Shown here: positions 12,205-27,592 of the stretch, in pieces
Numbering within the stretch: the first letter of the stretch is position 1
How the letters are laid out: the number at the start of each line of letters is the position of its first letter
Origin: Antrodiella citrinella
Taxonomy: Eukaryota > Basidiomycota > Agaricomycetes > Polyporales > Steccherinaceae
Length of the DNA: 64,000 nt
Assembly (NCBI GenBank): GCA_004802725.1
Contig: SGPM01000081.1
Location: 1 to 64,000, forward strand
Reading direction: 5' to 3'
Position numbers and translations under genes: made by a program
The notes under the pieces: model-generated
What the model was told of the DNA's origin: nothing
Database searches by the model: none
Seen by the model: the letters and a program-made list of their open reading frames with translations, nothing else

Positions 12205-13012
12205 GGTGAAGCTGGTGCAGTACTATCAACTGGGATGGCAGTCGTGCTTATATATGATGTTCCAGTCGGTACAGTACGATGTATGTGATCTTCGGCCACA
12301 ATCTGGATAGATAGATGGAATGGAAGCGCAGACGGCAGAGACGGAAGGATATTGGGTCCGTGAATGCACATGAGATGTGCACGGGGCAGGCCCTCGAGGA
12401 TGAAGCGATGTCTGAACATGGGAAAGGAAGAGGTTAGTGTCATATACCTGAGTAGACAATGCAGACGTTGTGTATTAGATCAAGGCTTGAGGTTCGATAT
12501 CATGACCATAGACGTTGCAGCCAACGAGGGAGCTCGAGTTGAGCTCAAAGGTATCGTCCGACTCAGCTCGTTTCCAGTAATCGTACACTCGCGTCACAGC
12601 AAACCGATACCATCTCAGCTGGCTCGAATACTAAAAGTAATTTATGGAAGTACACCTTTCCAATGAGAGAAGATAGTACTCACTAGGTAAATTGACTAAC
12701 GCAACCTGAACCGAGCAAGGGACTTAGTAGGGAGTCGTACAAGAAGTCAAAGCAATTACGCAAATCATTCAATTGCAAATCCGCAAGCCCTCTCAAGGTC
12801 AACACTGTAATGTTTCATCGAAACGAGACGTTGCAGGAATGAATTTTGGAAGAGATAGTAGTAGACAGTAGAAGAGCGCGTTCCGGCACGCGATTGTCAG
12901 TGTTTATGAAATGTGCCAGTGCCACGGCTTTAGCATTTCCTTCAGTCCTTCCATGCGCGATTGCTGGCGGTCCGCAACTCTTCCTTGTTCGTGAACATTC
13001 ATTGTGGGATAC
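12205..13012. other. Divergent intergenic region
   Basis: Lies between the coiled-coil gene (minus, start 12204) and the WD40 gene (plus, start 13013) and must hold both promoters. Small overlapping open frames are not supported. Confidence 0.55.
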
Positions 13013-14468
13013 ATGACCCAGACAACATTACTCCAATATGAGGCACCATGTGAGTAACTCGTGTATGTTCGTAAACTTCGACCGCAAGATCTGATCGTGA
13101 ACGTTGCAGGGCCTGTTTATGCCCTTGACTGGTGCAAAACGTCTGCGCCGGGCCAACAACAGCGACCTCGCTCAGCTTTTCGATTAGGTATCTCCTCATT
13201 GACAGACGATTATCGGAATCGGATTGCGGTCGTCGGATTGCAGGACGAGCGTGTCTTGGTCGAGGACGACTACACCGATTACGCTGACTTCGTCACGCTC
13301 ACGGACGCACATCATGGCTACCCTGCGACAAGTCTACAATGGCAACCGGCCGCAGCAGCAAGTTTCAATTGGAGTCAAAAGGCGGGAGTGTCGGAATTGT
13401 TGGCGACGACGGGAGATGCGTTGAGGGTCTGGGAGTACGCGAGTGATGGGCCACAGCAGGGAATGACACAGTATGTTGGGAGGCCGGCGAGTGGTGGTGG
13501 ACATAGACTGACACTCAGAGCTGCATTATCCGGGGTGCGCAGTCTCCTGATTGTTCTGTGCAAAAAGTGCTGACTTTGCCCTCCGCAGCAAAGCAAGGTG
13601 CAGAACAACTCGACCGGTGCCCCGTTGACCAACTTCTCTTGGAACGAGAAGTCTCCCAGTCTCGTTGTCACCTCATCCATAGACACGACATGTACAGTTT
13701 GGAACATCGACACCTCCACCGCCATCACGCAGCTCATCGCACACGATCGAGAAGTCTACGATGTCGCATGGCTTCCGGGATCCACAGACATCTTCGTCTC
13801 AGTCGGTGCAGATGGATCCCTGCGAGCCTTCGACTTGCGGAGTCTTGAGCACTCCACCATCCTCTACGAGACACCTGCACCCAAGAACGTCCCCCCGCCG
13901 TCTTCCTCACCCTCTCAGTCTGCGCGGCCACATACGTCCCCGTTGCTCCGGATAGCGTTCAACCCTGCAGATTCAAATTACATGTCGACGTTCCATCAGG
14001 ACGGGCAAGATATACAGATCTTGGACATGCGGAGTCCTGGACAGCCGGTGATGGAACTGCACGCTCACCGGGCACCAGTGAACGCCTTAGGCTGGAGTTC
14101 AACAGATAACCCCCTGCTGGCTACAGTAGGTAAACACCCTTTCATCTCACTTTTTGTCTGGCATCTCCTGATCGCGTTTTCACTCAGCGGACGACTGCCA
14201 ACTACTGCTATGGGATATCGTGCCATACATGCAAGTCCCCGCCGCGTCGCCCAGAAATGCCAGTTCGGGACTAAGCTCGCCTCGCCCGGACGTGAAGAAA
14301 CGCGTCGTGACAGACCCCGTCATGGCGTACTCTGCTCAGAGTGAAATCTCTAACCTCGCGTGGTCGCCGCAAATCGCGGGCATGAACATGCCTACGGGCC
14401 ATTCCACCGCGCCCGGAGAGTGGATTGCGATCACCATGGGGAAGAGCATCAAGGTGCTGAAGGTCTGA
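13013..14468 (+). CDS. DCAF7: WD40 protein, DCAF7/WDR68/AN11 orthologue
   Basis: Four exons join in frame: 13013-13049, 13110-13534, 13589-14129 and 14188-14468, giving about 427 residues. Motifs mark it as the WDR68 family: WPVYALDWC near the N-terminus, VGLQDERV, FSWNEKSPSLVVTSSIDTTC, TVWNIDT, LIAHDREVYDVAWLP, FVSVGADGSLRAFDLR, HRAPVNALGWSS, CQLLLWDI and a final LAWSP...ITMGKSIKVLKV. Members are seven-bladed scaffolds that bind DYRK-type kinases and act as CUL4-DDB1 substrate receptors in animals; AN11/TTG1 relatives act in plants and a yeast homologue exists. A Ser/Pro-rich insertion (about residues 255-275) between blades is usual for fungal versions. Convergent with FIG4, 254 bp between the stops. 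No lesion seen. Confidence 0.9.
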
Positions 14469-14722
14469 TCCCTGAAGAGGAGTGTGGATGAATGGAGGAC
14501 GGATGGATATCAATGGATGCTGCTTCGTTTTTTGTTCGTGCTCCTCCGTCGTGAGTTTGACTGCTCTAGCAGTCGAGCAACTTTTGTATCGCCTATTGTA
14601 TGATTATACATATCCATCTAAAAGGGTATACAACGGATTGTCCCTCCAAAAATCTACAGCGTAACAAAACAAAAATATGCACAGCAAACGAACGCCGTTA
14701 GAGCGTTATCGTATATACCTCT

Positions 14723-17700
14723 TTATGAAATACCAGCAATCCACTTCTCATAATTGAACGTGATAGGCAAGTTGTCCCTTCTGCCCGTCGCGTCCAACGG
14801 TCGCTCCACGAAGGTCACGAAGTCCTTGTCCACGACTTCAGGATCCATCGTAATACCACCTTCTCCTAGACCCGTAGCGATAGCAGCGCCGTACACTTTC
14901 CTATCCTTCCGCTCCGCACCATTCGGCGGGGCATCAAGAAGTTCCATGCACTGGTCGATATACCTTCCCAACAAAACACCATAAGTAAGAGGATAAGGAT
15001 ACAAGAAAAGGACGGACGACATACTCTTGGTACTCAGCCCGTTCATCAGGTGTGACGATTGGATCCATCAAGCGCGTCGCGATGACCTCGGTCGAGTATT
15101 GGTATACGGGGTCGTGTTCTGCTTCAGACGTGCCGGACTCGGGGTCTTGGCGGGATTCGGTGCGTTTACTGTGTCGGTTGCTCGCCGGGCTCGAGCCTAT
15201 CCAGCGACGCACGCCGTCCATCAGCCTAGGCTGATGACGGTGCACGGGGTGACTGGGTAGGAAGGGACTGTAGTTGATGTCCGCTGAAGTCTTCCTGAAG
15301 TTACGATTGTTTCAATTTAGGGACAGTCACCACAACACGAGAAAACATACCCAGGCAACTTCAGCGTGCTGTTCATACAATACACGAAATGCTTGCCCAA
15401 TGACGTGAACAGTAGTGGTCGATAATACTCGACCCAGAAATTGCCCCTCGCCTGCATGAACTGCTGGATATTCTCTTGGCATTCGTCCAGCCTGAACACG
15501 GGTTCCAAATGCGCCGGATTAAACCAGTCTCTATACCCGCCACGGATGACGGGATGTGAGATTGTTCGGTCGTTCTGAATACCGAGGAAGAAGTTGATGG
15601 CTGCTTGCTTGTCCGCGTCTTGATACAAGGGATCAGTTGGTACAGTACAATCATAGCATGATAACAGACTGACCGAGGAGAGAGTTGGTGTAGAATCTCC
15701 GGAAGTTCTCGATGATGTCTCTCGAGTGACTGTTCCAATGTGGCATACGTCGATATGTTTCCACTCTATTGACGAGTGCGCTGCCGGTGTATTGCATGGC
15801 CAGCGCTGTGCCCCAGTGATTATGAGTGCGAACTCCTCCACCAAAATTGTTTTGACTCACTATCGCCGTGATCGTGGTACATCTCTGTCAACATGTTCAC
15901 TGCGTCCGAGTCAAATGCCAGGTTGGGACTATCCACGACTCCGAGTGCGTACAGTTGATGACCCAGTGCGCGTTTGCCGAAAACGAACTGTGCTGCGTTG
16001 GTTCGGTCAAGACAGTCGACGCAGTTGATGCGGCATACGCCGTTCTGGATGGACATGGTTCCTCGCCATGGTATTGATACGCCCGTCGCACTGTCAAGTA
16101 AAATGAGACTAGTTCGTACAGCGTGACTGGCGTGAGACTCACTCGGCCTCGACTTCATTACGGAGGAAGTGAGAGTAAGGTTCGGGCCCCGAATGGAAGA
16201 ACCCGGTGAGTTGTATGCTCTCCTCGGCAAGGTCCTCCAGGTAACTGATAACATCTTGCGTTTTCCTACACAAATGAAATCGTCAGAAGCAGAGCACATA
16301 CATTTCCGAGTCTACACTGACTCCTTATAGGCCCGTGACATGTCCCATGCACGATACACCATCTTCTTGTCGCGCGGTAAGAATTGGTTCAAGTATTCGA
16401 CGCATTGGGTATACTCCTCAAGGAGCTTCGACTCCCGAGGTACGGGTTCTCGTTTCTTGATGAGGTTAAGAATCATCACGGGGGCACCATATCGCTGGAA
16501 GAGGCTATCAAAATGCCGAGAGGCTGGAGTATAGAACGGATCCATAACACTGACTATACATGACGAACGGTGTCAGCATGTGGCGGTTGAGCATGCCGTT
16601 ATAGACGCACTTTCAATTGGCGGCTTAGGAGACATGCTGTTGAGCTCTTGCGTCCAATAAATCGGAATGCTGCCGCGGTACTATCAGAAACTTCAGTGAC
16701 ACAGTCAAACATCAAAACAATGCGGAGCATACCTGCACATAACTGGTAAAGTTGGGACTTGGCCGTCGCCTCCTGTCTTCTACGATGTCTTCTCGTGAAC
16801 CTGGATAATAGAACGGTGTCGTGATCGTTTCGGACACGATCTGCTCCGTTTCCACCTCGTTGGCAACATTGCCCTATACGAACGATGGATGAATTGCTGA
16901 CGAAGTTACTTTATGGCAGGACACATACTTCATCGTTGACACCACGCTTCAGATAACGCGCCCCAGCATGATGCCGAGAACGTCTGGCAATCAGTGTTAC
17001 AAATATGACACGACCAAGAACTGTGAGCTCTGGATATAAACGTCTCAACGAACGTTCCATGAGCCTATAAACATGTGTACGAACTGGCTTGGTCCACGTG
17101 CCCATGCATCAGAGGAACTATCCAGCAACATGACGCAGTGAATGTGAAGTCTTGATCCTCGAATGGCTTTGTCATTAGGTGATGATTCCATGCATAACGG
17201 TCATTGAAGTGTGCACTTGGCCTTGTGAGATTGTGTTGGAGGCTATTCGTGAGGTCGTATGTATAGCTGACTGAATGTGTGAATGACCTGCACTGGGTGA
17301 TGTGCGGAAGTGGCATACCTAAAGTAGAAGTTCTTGGATAGATCCACTTGCTTGAATAGATTCATCAGACGTTGCTCCTCAGCAGGTTTGTCAATCCTAT
17401 GAGTCGGAGAGATCGGGATGAGGTCAGTGTCCTCGCAGTGATAGATGTAATGTCCTCCAAGCAACGCGACCACCGAACGTTTAGAAATGGCGACCATATA
17501 CCAGCCGGCGGAGAAACGAACGAATCCTAACGAACATGTTAGTGACGAGGTTCAGCATAAGACTCGTCGAACTTCTCGGGCATACCAACGATACCAAAGA
17601 ACACTCGTGGTCTCCCCAAGCCACCGCATCCCTTATTGCCGTCATCCAACATCTTCAGCATCGCACTCATTTGCTTTCCACTGTACGTTGTCTCGTCCTC

Positions 17701-18021
17701 AACCACTCCGACTTCATCCTGCGAGCTCCTGTCAATCTTGATGATCTTGTGTCTAGAGTCGGAAGTGTTGGATGCAACGATATAGAACCGCATTCTGTTC
17801 TCGTATAGGATGAATTTGTTGAATGCAAGAATGGAGTCCTCGAGGAACGGTCGGAGTCCTCCCTTCCATGGTTGGGTCTTGCTGTGAAGAATCGATCCAG
17901 CACCACTCGTGAGGATCTTGCTGTCGCGAGACCTGATCGAAGGTACAGAATGCTGTGAACTGGGTGTGTGCACCTCGCCGTTCACGCTGGCGTCGGAGAG
18001 CGTAGCGATTGAGCTTTCCAT
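14723..18021 (-). CDS. FIG4: SAC-domain phosphoinositide 5-phosphatase FIG4
   Basis: Converts PI(3,5)P2 to PI3P on endosome/vacuole membranes, in complex with Fab1/PIKfyve kinase and Vac14 in known systems. Multi-exon gene starting at the ATG at 18021. Family blocks run in the expected order: [20 protein letters not shown] near residue 75, then [35 protein letters not shown], the [23 protein letters not shown] block, [20 protein letters not shown] and [13 protein letters not shown]. The catalytic P-loop CVDCLDRTN (CX5R) follows, then MYHDHGD and YTGSALV, and a C-terminal extension typical of FIG4. All catalytic residues are visible. Introns are numerous (at least twelve) and not all boundaries were fixed; no frameshift was noticed. 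The assignment over SAC1 rests on the EVETEQ and ARRS..AG.R.LKRG blocks and the tail. Confidence 0.9.
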
Positions 18022-19353
18022 CGCAAATTAGGAGTAGTGCTGCTCATAGATGATCAAAACAGGAGAACGGTTGTGATATACACGACGAGAAGTGGTTTCC
18101 TCAGTACAGTGCTGAAGGGCTGAAGCTGAGAACGAACGCGCTTGCGGCAACTTGGCGATGCAGTTACGCGTTTGTCACGTGATAGTTAAGCACGTAATGC
18201 TGCATGACATGTAATAAGCGCCGAGACGAAAAAAACATCCTTTCTCTCCAGCATCGTCGTTTTTATACGGTTGCGGATACGGGGTGCAATTTGAGCTACG
18301 AAAGCCCGCACCATATACAACTCCAAGGCACTTATCTCAATGACTAGTGGCGAGTCTCAGATATACTTAGCGACAAAACGACAGACGACCTCAGTCCTCG
18401 GACGACGACGTGTTTACGATCCGTGGAATCAAGATCAGATGAGGCACACGACCTCACACGACCCAGAGTCTGCGCATGGACGTCGAACATTGAACTGAGC
18501 TGTGCTTCCAGGCTGGTCTTGCGACTTGCAATAAACTATTTACGCGAGCTGAGAGGACTACTCAGGCGATGAATCAGGCGGGCTCTATTGCAATTTGGTG
18601 GCGGACCAGCACCAGCGCAGCTCTTCGTTTAGCCGTTATTAGGTCAACAATTCCATGCGGGCACGGAAGTGATTTTGCTCAAACCTGCTCAAACCTGTTC
18701 AAGTCAAGCTCTCTAGACGGGTGGTGGTCTGAAAGGATCTGTGGTTATCGCAAGTTCGAAACGATTGATGTTGGTGAGCCTGTGGTGTTCATCTGTTCTC
18801 GGGTAACGGCTCAGCTGATTGGCGTCAGAAGATTGGTACATGTGGCCGCGGTAGATAACAGCCTCTGCCCGGTCCACCAACTTTTTGCAAAACACCAACT
18901 TCCAAGGACAGGACCGGCCCCGTTCAATGCGGATGACTTGAGCATAAGATCGGAGATCATCTCGGCTGATAGCAGGCAATCGCAGCGCAAGGTACATCCT
19001 TCGTTGTCTTCGCGTTTGCCGAAGAAAAAGTTGACGGTGGCCAGCGTTCTCAGCTATCTCTGCATGCTCTTGATACCGATAGTGCAGAGACACACGGAGG
19101 TGTTAAGACCAGGGATGTTCGTTCCAATATGGTTATCTACGCTCCCCCACCGCTTGCTTGGAAGCACCGGTGGACAGATCCACAAGCTTTTTGATGTCCG
19201 TATGACGGGCGGCTCTCTGAATACGGGAGCATAAAAGATACAATCCCCAGCTCTTCTTTCCCCTGCTGCCTTCGACCGCCTCCGTCCCCACGGGTTCTTC
19301 AACAACCTCGTTCGCTTCGTCGACGATTTCTCTAGGCCAACCCTCCGTCAACG
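18022..19353. other. Divergent intergenic region between FIG4 and CNT transporter
   Basis: Contains promoters of both neighbours. One open frame of 221 codons (18569-19234) has an antisense counterpart, no recognisable domain and no splicing logic, so it is not called. The last about 120 bp before 19354 are CT-rich. Confidence 0.55.
19231..19238 (+). promoter_or_regulatory. TATA-like box of the CNT transporter gene
   Basis: ATAAAAGA lies 116 bp upstream of the ATG at 19354 and is followed by a CT-rich leader. Confidence 0.4.
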
Positions 19354-21670
<2,317 letters not shown>

Positions 21671-22375
21671 AATACCTCCTCATCACGACAGGATATACCA
21701 TTCGATGGTCATGTTGTAGTATACCACGTATTTAACGCCCACGCAGAAGTCCCGTAGCTCTCGTTGTCTCTCTTATTCCTATCTCGGCTCGTCGCTGGTC
21801 GGTTGAGAAGTGGCAGGGAACATCGGGGTCATGTATTTTGGATCTAATCCATCCACTCACGTATTTTTGGAGTCTACAATGACAATAGTCGTTCAGAACT
21901 AATCTTACGCCAGTGTGAGGATCATTATTGTGTGTTGCTTCCGTTCCACTGTGCCTTCCGTCCCTCTCCTTCCTGGTCTGTTTCTACTAGGAGCTTCTTT
22001 GTTATGCATACGATTATTACTCGCTGCGCTACGCCTCCACCGTCCTTCCTTCCCTCACATCTCATTCCTCCCTCTGCGGTCATTGAGATTGTTGTGATAT
22101 CTGCCAGCACACATCACATTGTATGTAAGTACGATTGTATTTCTCCCTGCCTGTCGTGTGTGTACTGTGTATGTATCATTTGTGGCTCGTTGTCGTAGTA
22201 GTGTACTCGAGCTCTAACTGAGATCGAGATCATGCATGATCTTATCTCGTAGATTAGGATAGTGAAATCAATTTGTCAATTTGCATGAAATTCCAATGAA
22301 TATTTGCACAGAGAGGTAAACCGGTAACGACTCGGACGTTCAATTGCTGCTTCGTTCTAACCGATACGTTGACAT
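21671..22375. other. Intergenic
   Basis: 3' region of the CNT gene, with TTGT- and TGTAT-rich stretches of the kind found in fungal 3' UTRs. No gene is supported. Confidence 0.55.
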
Positions 22376-23810
22376 GTACTTCTTAGCTACTGGACGCTTC
22401 CGATTTGCTATGGTTGAATACCACCGGCATTTGTGCGCCTGGATAGCATCAACACCGCGCCTCTGACGCGTTTTTCGAACTCCGAGGCTGGTCCTTGGCA
22501 TGCCGTTGTAGATGCGGACCCGACTACCATCGACTGGAATCAGCCTCTCTTCGAGCCGGAGTATGTTGTGCAATGGATTATCTATCTTCACGGACAACAA
22601 CAGAGCATGCAGGCACAGTTGCTGCTTATGGCCGCTAGAGAGGCAATGGAACGGGGCTTCGTCCAGACTCCACACCTCGCAGTGGCTTGTGTACGCACGA
22701 GCAGGTCTCCCGAATGTGCTCATTGACATTCTCTCCGATCCGTATATGTGTTCTCCCGACAGATCTGCATTCAAGGTCAGCAGCCCAGTCACGTCAGGAC
22801 CGAACTTGGAGACTGACGGTTGCCTTGCAGTCTGACATATACGTCGTACAGCTATTCATCACGCTCTACGTGTGCCTCCTCCCCTCCAAAGATGAAGGTG
22901 GTGATGTTGGCGAGAAATGTCGAAAAGTATTCGTCGAACGGCGCGAGCAAGGCTATCGGGCCTTTTGGAACATCCGACATATCATATACAGAAAACCCAC
23001 GGATTCAAACGACGACTCAAGCATCGGCCCTTCCTTCTTCTGTTCGCATGTGCCGGTGACGATATATCCTTCGCTGCGTGAGTATGTACTGGTGCTGCGC
23101 GAGATTGCAGAAAAGATGTAATTATCGTCTTAGGCATCGTTCAGAGCAGCACCTCACGTCCGATTTTCAGGGGCGAAGACACACCTCTTACTAGAGATGG
23201 AGCGAAGTTCCTCTTATATCACTGGGTTTACGAGGATTCCGCGATTTTGGAAACCATTGTACTCGACATGGTGTGCTACGTCGTGGTTTACCTTGCGAAC
23301 TCGATCCACCAATTTGCCAAGGAATACACATCAGAGTGCATTGCCGACCATCCATAGCACCTTATGGAAAAGCTAACATGCGCTCTTCGATATGGCACGA
23401 CTCGTCTATCGCTCTTCGTGCCATCCAGACTCCGACATCGTCTCAAATCGAAATGAAGAAAAAGGCCATAGACGGTTGGCGTGAAATGGAGACCATTGTC
23501 GGTCTGAGGGAAGGCGTGAACGTGACAACGTTGGAAGGGCCGTCCATTCCCAGCGAACAACGTCAGTATTGGATGATCCCGAAGCGATGTTTCTGCAACA
23601 CGTGCACTTGCGCTGGGGTTGAGCCTGGGTGTTGCTTCCACAAGATGCGGGTCTGCAAGGGATGCTGGCGTGTATTGTATTGTAATAGGGTTGCCAAAAC
23701 TTGTGCGTTCCTTGAAAGCCATCTTCGTGTCTTTGCTGACCAATGATATTCACAGAGACTGGAAGGCGGGACATCGGCTGGTTTGTCGGACGCTGTCTGT
23801 TATTGAATAA
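22376..23810 (+). pseudogene. Decayed MYND zinc-finger gene (copy 1)
   Basis: Collinear with the intact MYND gene at 56725-58717 but broken in several ways. The N-terminal block (DWNQPLFEPEYVVQWIIYLH) is in one frame, while the next block (QWLVYARAGLPNVLIDIL) is in another, so there is an indel near 22655-22670. A later exon matches VYEDSAILETIV and FAKEYTSECIADHP but is stopped by TAG at 23355-23357. At about 23390 the sequence jumps straight to the IWHD block, losing about 190 residues present in the intact copy. The MYND region (IPKRCFCNTCTCAGV, HKMRVCKGCWRVLYC) is recognisable, but a further shift follows YCN. Introns are partly retained, so it is a DNA-level copy, not a retrocopy. Confidence 0.8.
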
Positions 23811-26800
23811 GTGACATTGGTACTTGAATATCTTTATTCGACTATTTATACTGCCTTCCTTTGGTTCCTATCACCACCGAATGACGACGACGACGACCGT
23901 CTACACAAGCAAAACTACGGTCAAAAGAAGCTCCGCAAGATCTTCCCTGCCCCTGAGATAGACTCTGAGTCCCACAAAAATGAGTCTACTTACATTGAGC
24001 GTAGTAAGCTGACTTCAATGTGCAAAGCAGAACTACCTCCGGCGACTTCAGTCGTACGAGAAGGTCAGCTCGAGTCGAGCGATACTGCGCACCAGAAAAA
24101 GCGAACATATTCCAAGACAACGCTGGAAAGATCTTAACCACGGGTCAACTCAAATGTGATACAGGGATTGCATGTGAGGATCCGTGCGAAGATTCAAGAT
24201 TTGGGGAGCGACCACGCAGTTAAATAATGTTATATGCGGTGCGCAGACGGGGCCGAGCAACTGTCCGATCTAGCTTCTCTTCCGCTGGATGAGTCGTAAG
24301 ACGGAAGCATCAGTCAAAACGTACACAATGAGGATCTCGCTGCAGGAATGGAAGGAGATGTGAGCGCGCATGTCTAAGTTAAATTGGACATACACATCGG
24401 TAAATATAATCCAGCGTGGTTCCTCCAGGAGATTGTTGATGTGAATGGTGACCAAGGCTGGGTTTTATTGGGCCTAGAGAGCGAGCTGAAGATGCGGCAT
24501 AGTTGCAGCATGAAACGATGCAATAGCAATCGATTGCTAATTTGTAATGATTAGCGAAAGCAGAGAATAGACTAGTACTACGTGGTTCACGCACTCTGGA
24601 ATGACACGCAAAATGTCGTTCTTGGTGAGGCGGAGTGAGGTCAAGAAAGACTTCGAAAATGTTTGCGTTTGCGCTATCCCAACAGCGTAGCGGCACTCGT
24701 ACATGTCGACATTAGAAGCTAAGTGACATCTCATCTCCGACTCGAGATTCTAGTGACCGCTGTCCTGACAAATATTGGCAGACCCCGGAGAAACTGCGGA
24801 GAAAAGACGAAGACAGTAACGAGGATGTGGGGGCCTGAGTGAGAGGGACCTATGGACCGACGGCCTGAAGTTCGATTCGGAGTCAGACAGAAAAGCGTTG
24901 GAAAAGCCACAACGCTTCCAAACAAGAATGTCTATTCAGGTTTTGCAAGTACAGGTCGAGCTTCTGAAGAAGGCAGGTCTGCGAACAGGACGAACAGTGA
25001 AAGAACTGAGCCAGTAGACAAAGCAAGATTCCGGAAGATAGAAGAGCCTTGAAGGCAGCTCGTGCAAGCCATTCGACATCCGAATCGGATTCTAGACAAG
25101 GGAAAAACAAGATACGGAGGTGGATTCTCCTCTAGTCGTACAGCCTGAACTTTACGAGAACGAAAGATTCCCAGTCGAGATTAGTCACGGAGCCTGAACA
25201 GAGTACGGATTGAGCAAGGGAGGAAAAAGCAAGAGTACAGGAACCGGCACTCTGCAAGCGAAGGTCCCATACTGGCAGAGGTGCATAGATTGCGAATTTG
25301 TTAAGAGGGCGCTATCAGCGACCACTTTGCAGGAGATTGCATATACTGTCGGTGAGAGGGTTTCAGTCAACGATGTTATGGTTTTGGTAGACGCAATGCA
25401 CCTCTTTTCGCCGTCTACTATCATTGTATCAAGCATGGCTGAGGAGTCGATACCCCCAAGATCAGCACAAAGCTAGGAGTTCACAGTTCGCAGCGCCACA
25501 CTTTGCTTTGTGCGTGCCTAGTATATGGAGGCAATGTACACACATCAGTCTCTCCGGAAAAGTATTTATCAATATGGCAAATATGGCCCCGGTGAGCTTT
25601 GAGGTGAAGAATTTCTCACCGAGGAATCATATTTACATATGTTCTCGTACGGGCTTCGTGCATATCCGAGTCTGAATTGATGTTGAATGCGCCTAAACAA
25701 CACGTTGCTGTAGTGTTCTCGGAAGTAATAGGAAATCGCACGAAATGACGTTACTCGCCACGGACACCACTCACGCCACAGTCTGTCAATCCTCTTCACC
25801 GGGAACAAATGTCTGCACAGGTCATTTATGGTCAACCAGAATTCATGAATGCCAGTGAAGTTTCCTAGCACTTACGTGAAGCTGAGACTGGCACATCAGG
25901 TTCAAAATCGAGTCCATGCGCAGGGGTCAGAAGAAATGCTGTCTTGTAAACTTACGAGACATCGAACGGCTCCCGGGTCGAAGCCTAGGGCATCCTGGAT
26001 CCTACATGATTCTTGAGCCTGAGGCCTGAGGCTTGAGCATCGCTGTGATCCTCGTGGCTGCTTTGTACAAGCTATGTAATCATGCAAAATTCGAGGGCAG
26101 GGTAGTGCTTACAACCCTAGATACTCAAGTGCTGATGCCGGAAGGCTACTTCATCCACGTTTGCCACCAGTATGCTACTTCGCCTTCGAGAATTCGACGC
26201 TAGTGTGTGAGGATTGCTGTTGGAATGCAGCTGACTTCAAGCTTCAAGTCTTGCATCTACCCGCCTGAAGACGCATCACTCACTCACTTGAATTTGTCTT
26301 GACCATCGGCCTTGAAGATGGGTCGGTGCGCATCAATACTATGTAGTGGTTTCGTGTATTTGGGCGAAGGCTGAGATTTGGAAAGAATCGGCAGTGGGCG
26401 GCAGCGATATCATTAATTAATTGCGTACTTATTAGTTATTGATTGATTCCTCGATCTCCGGAGTTCGTGGTCAGGACTTTACTTCCGGCCCTTCAGGCTT
26501 CAGACCTCAAGCCTGAGGCTCAAGGCCTCAAATTTCAAAGAGTATCGATGTGTATGCGTCCGAAGGTGAGCAAATCAAGAAAGAACCCGACGAAACCAAT
26601 ACTGTCAATGACTTCAGCAAATGCGCTGCGCGTAGTCCTCTAGCATGATGGCTGGTGATCCGATCTTGGCGTTCAGGTGCAAAGAGAATATCCGCCTGGC
26701 TAGGCCACCAGGGGCTCGGAATAGTAGAGTTTCGTTTTTCCGATTTCGAGGCATTGCTTACTTACTAGGCGGCGAGCATGCACGATGGTATTAAACCCAA

Positions 26801-27592
26801 ATTAAACCTCTAGCACTCTAGGCTCGGGAGTGACCCAGATTCCCGGTGGGTCTCTTTTGGTTCATGCTGGATATCAGGAAAACAATGGTGTCGAGGAATT
26901 CAGTGGTACTCGGTACTCTTCTGGTCCTTGACCCGTTCTAATCCACGCCATGATGATCTATGTTGGGAGATCTATTGCAAGTCTGGGTCATTGACAGTGA
27001 GTCTCTGTTCCACGATGACGCGAGAGATGCTGACAGTTCTTACAATCCTATCGTATAGTAAAGGCCTGTAAAAGCCTGACTTAGTGAAGTTAGTCTATCG
27101 TCGCGATCTAACATCACGTAGTATCGAGTGTTTCGTACTATTGGCAACTATTGGCAATGAACGGTGATCGGCTCATCGGCGATCCGAATAAGTGAAGATG
27201 GACCTACCTTTCAATCATATCACCAACGCGCCTCCAGCGTTTATTTAAACGGTCAAGGTCGCTTCGTTCTGTTCTCTGGTGGTCTTCTTCTCTGACTTAC
27301 ATAAATTTCTAGAACCTGGAGGAAAAGATGGGATAGTCTGCAATCAGGCCTCTCGGAACGTGGTCGCTAGCTTTTTTCAATAGCGCCAGTCGGTTAATGG
27401 TGCGCATTTGATGGCTCCCCTTGTTCGACATTCTTGTCTTGTGAGATTATAGATACAGCATCGTAAGCAGTATTCCTAGAAGACTAGAAATACCATGGAG
27501 TCGTACTCATAACGCCAGGTCCACCCTCCTGCACATACCCCTTCACCTTTGTGTAGGAGTGATTCTCCAAGTTACCGTGTATATCATTCAGC
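23811..27592. other. Gene desert
   Basis: Nearly 4 kb with no supportable gene on either strand. Open frames are all under 110 codons, overlap each other and lack motifs. Short inverted words built on GCCTGAGGCTTGAG occur at about 26014-26037 and 26505-26529. Purine-rich runs are frequent. It may hold old repeat remnants, but no transposase or reverse transcriptase motif was seen. Confidence 0.5.

Noticed and set aside
18569..19234. Open frame of 221 codons on the plus strand between FIG4 and the CNT gene
   Set aside because: No recognisable domain, an antisense frame over the same bases, and no consistent start or splice context. Likely chance in G+C-rich intergenic DNA.
26014..26529. Inverted GCCTGAGGCTTGAG words about 0.5 kb apart as a transposon end pair
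   Set aside because: Words are short, self-similar and low in complexity, and no terminal structure or coding remnant lies between them.
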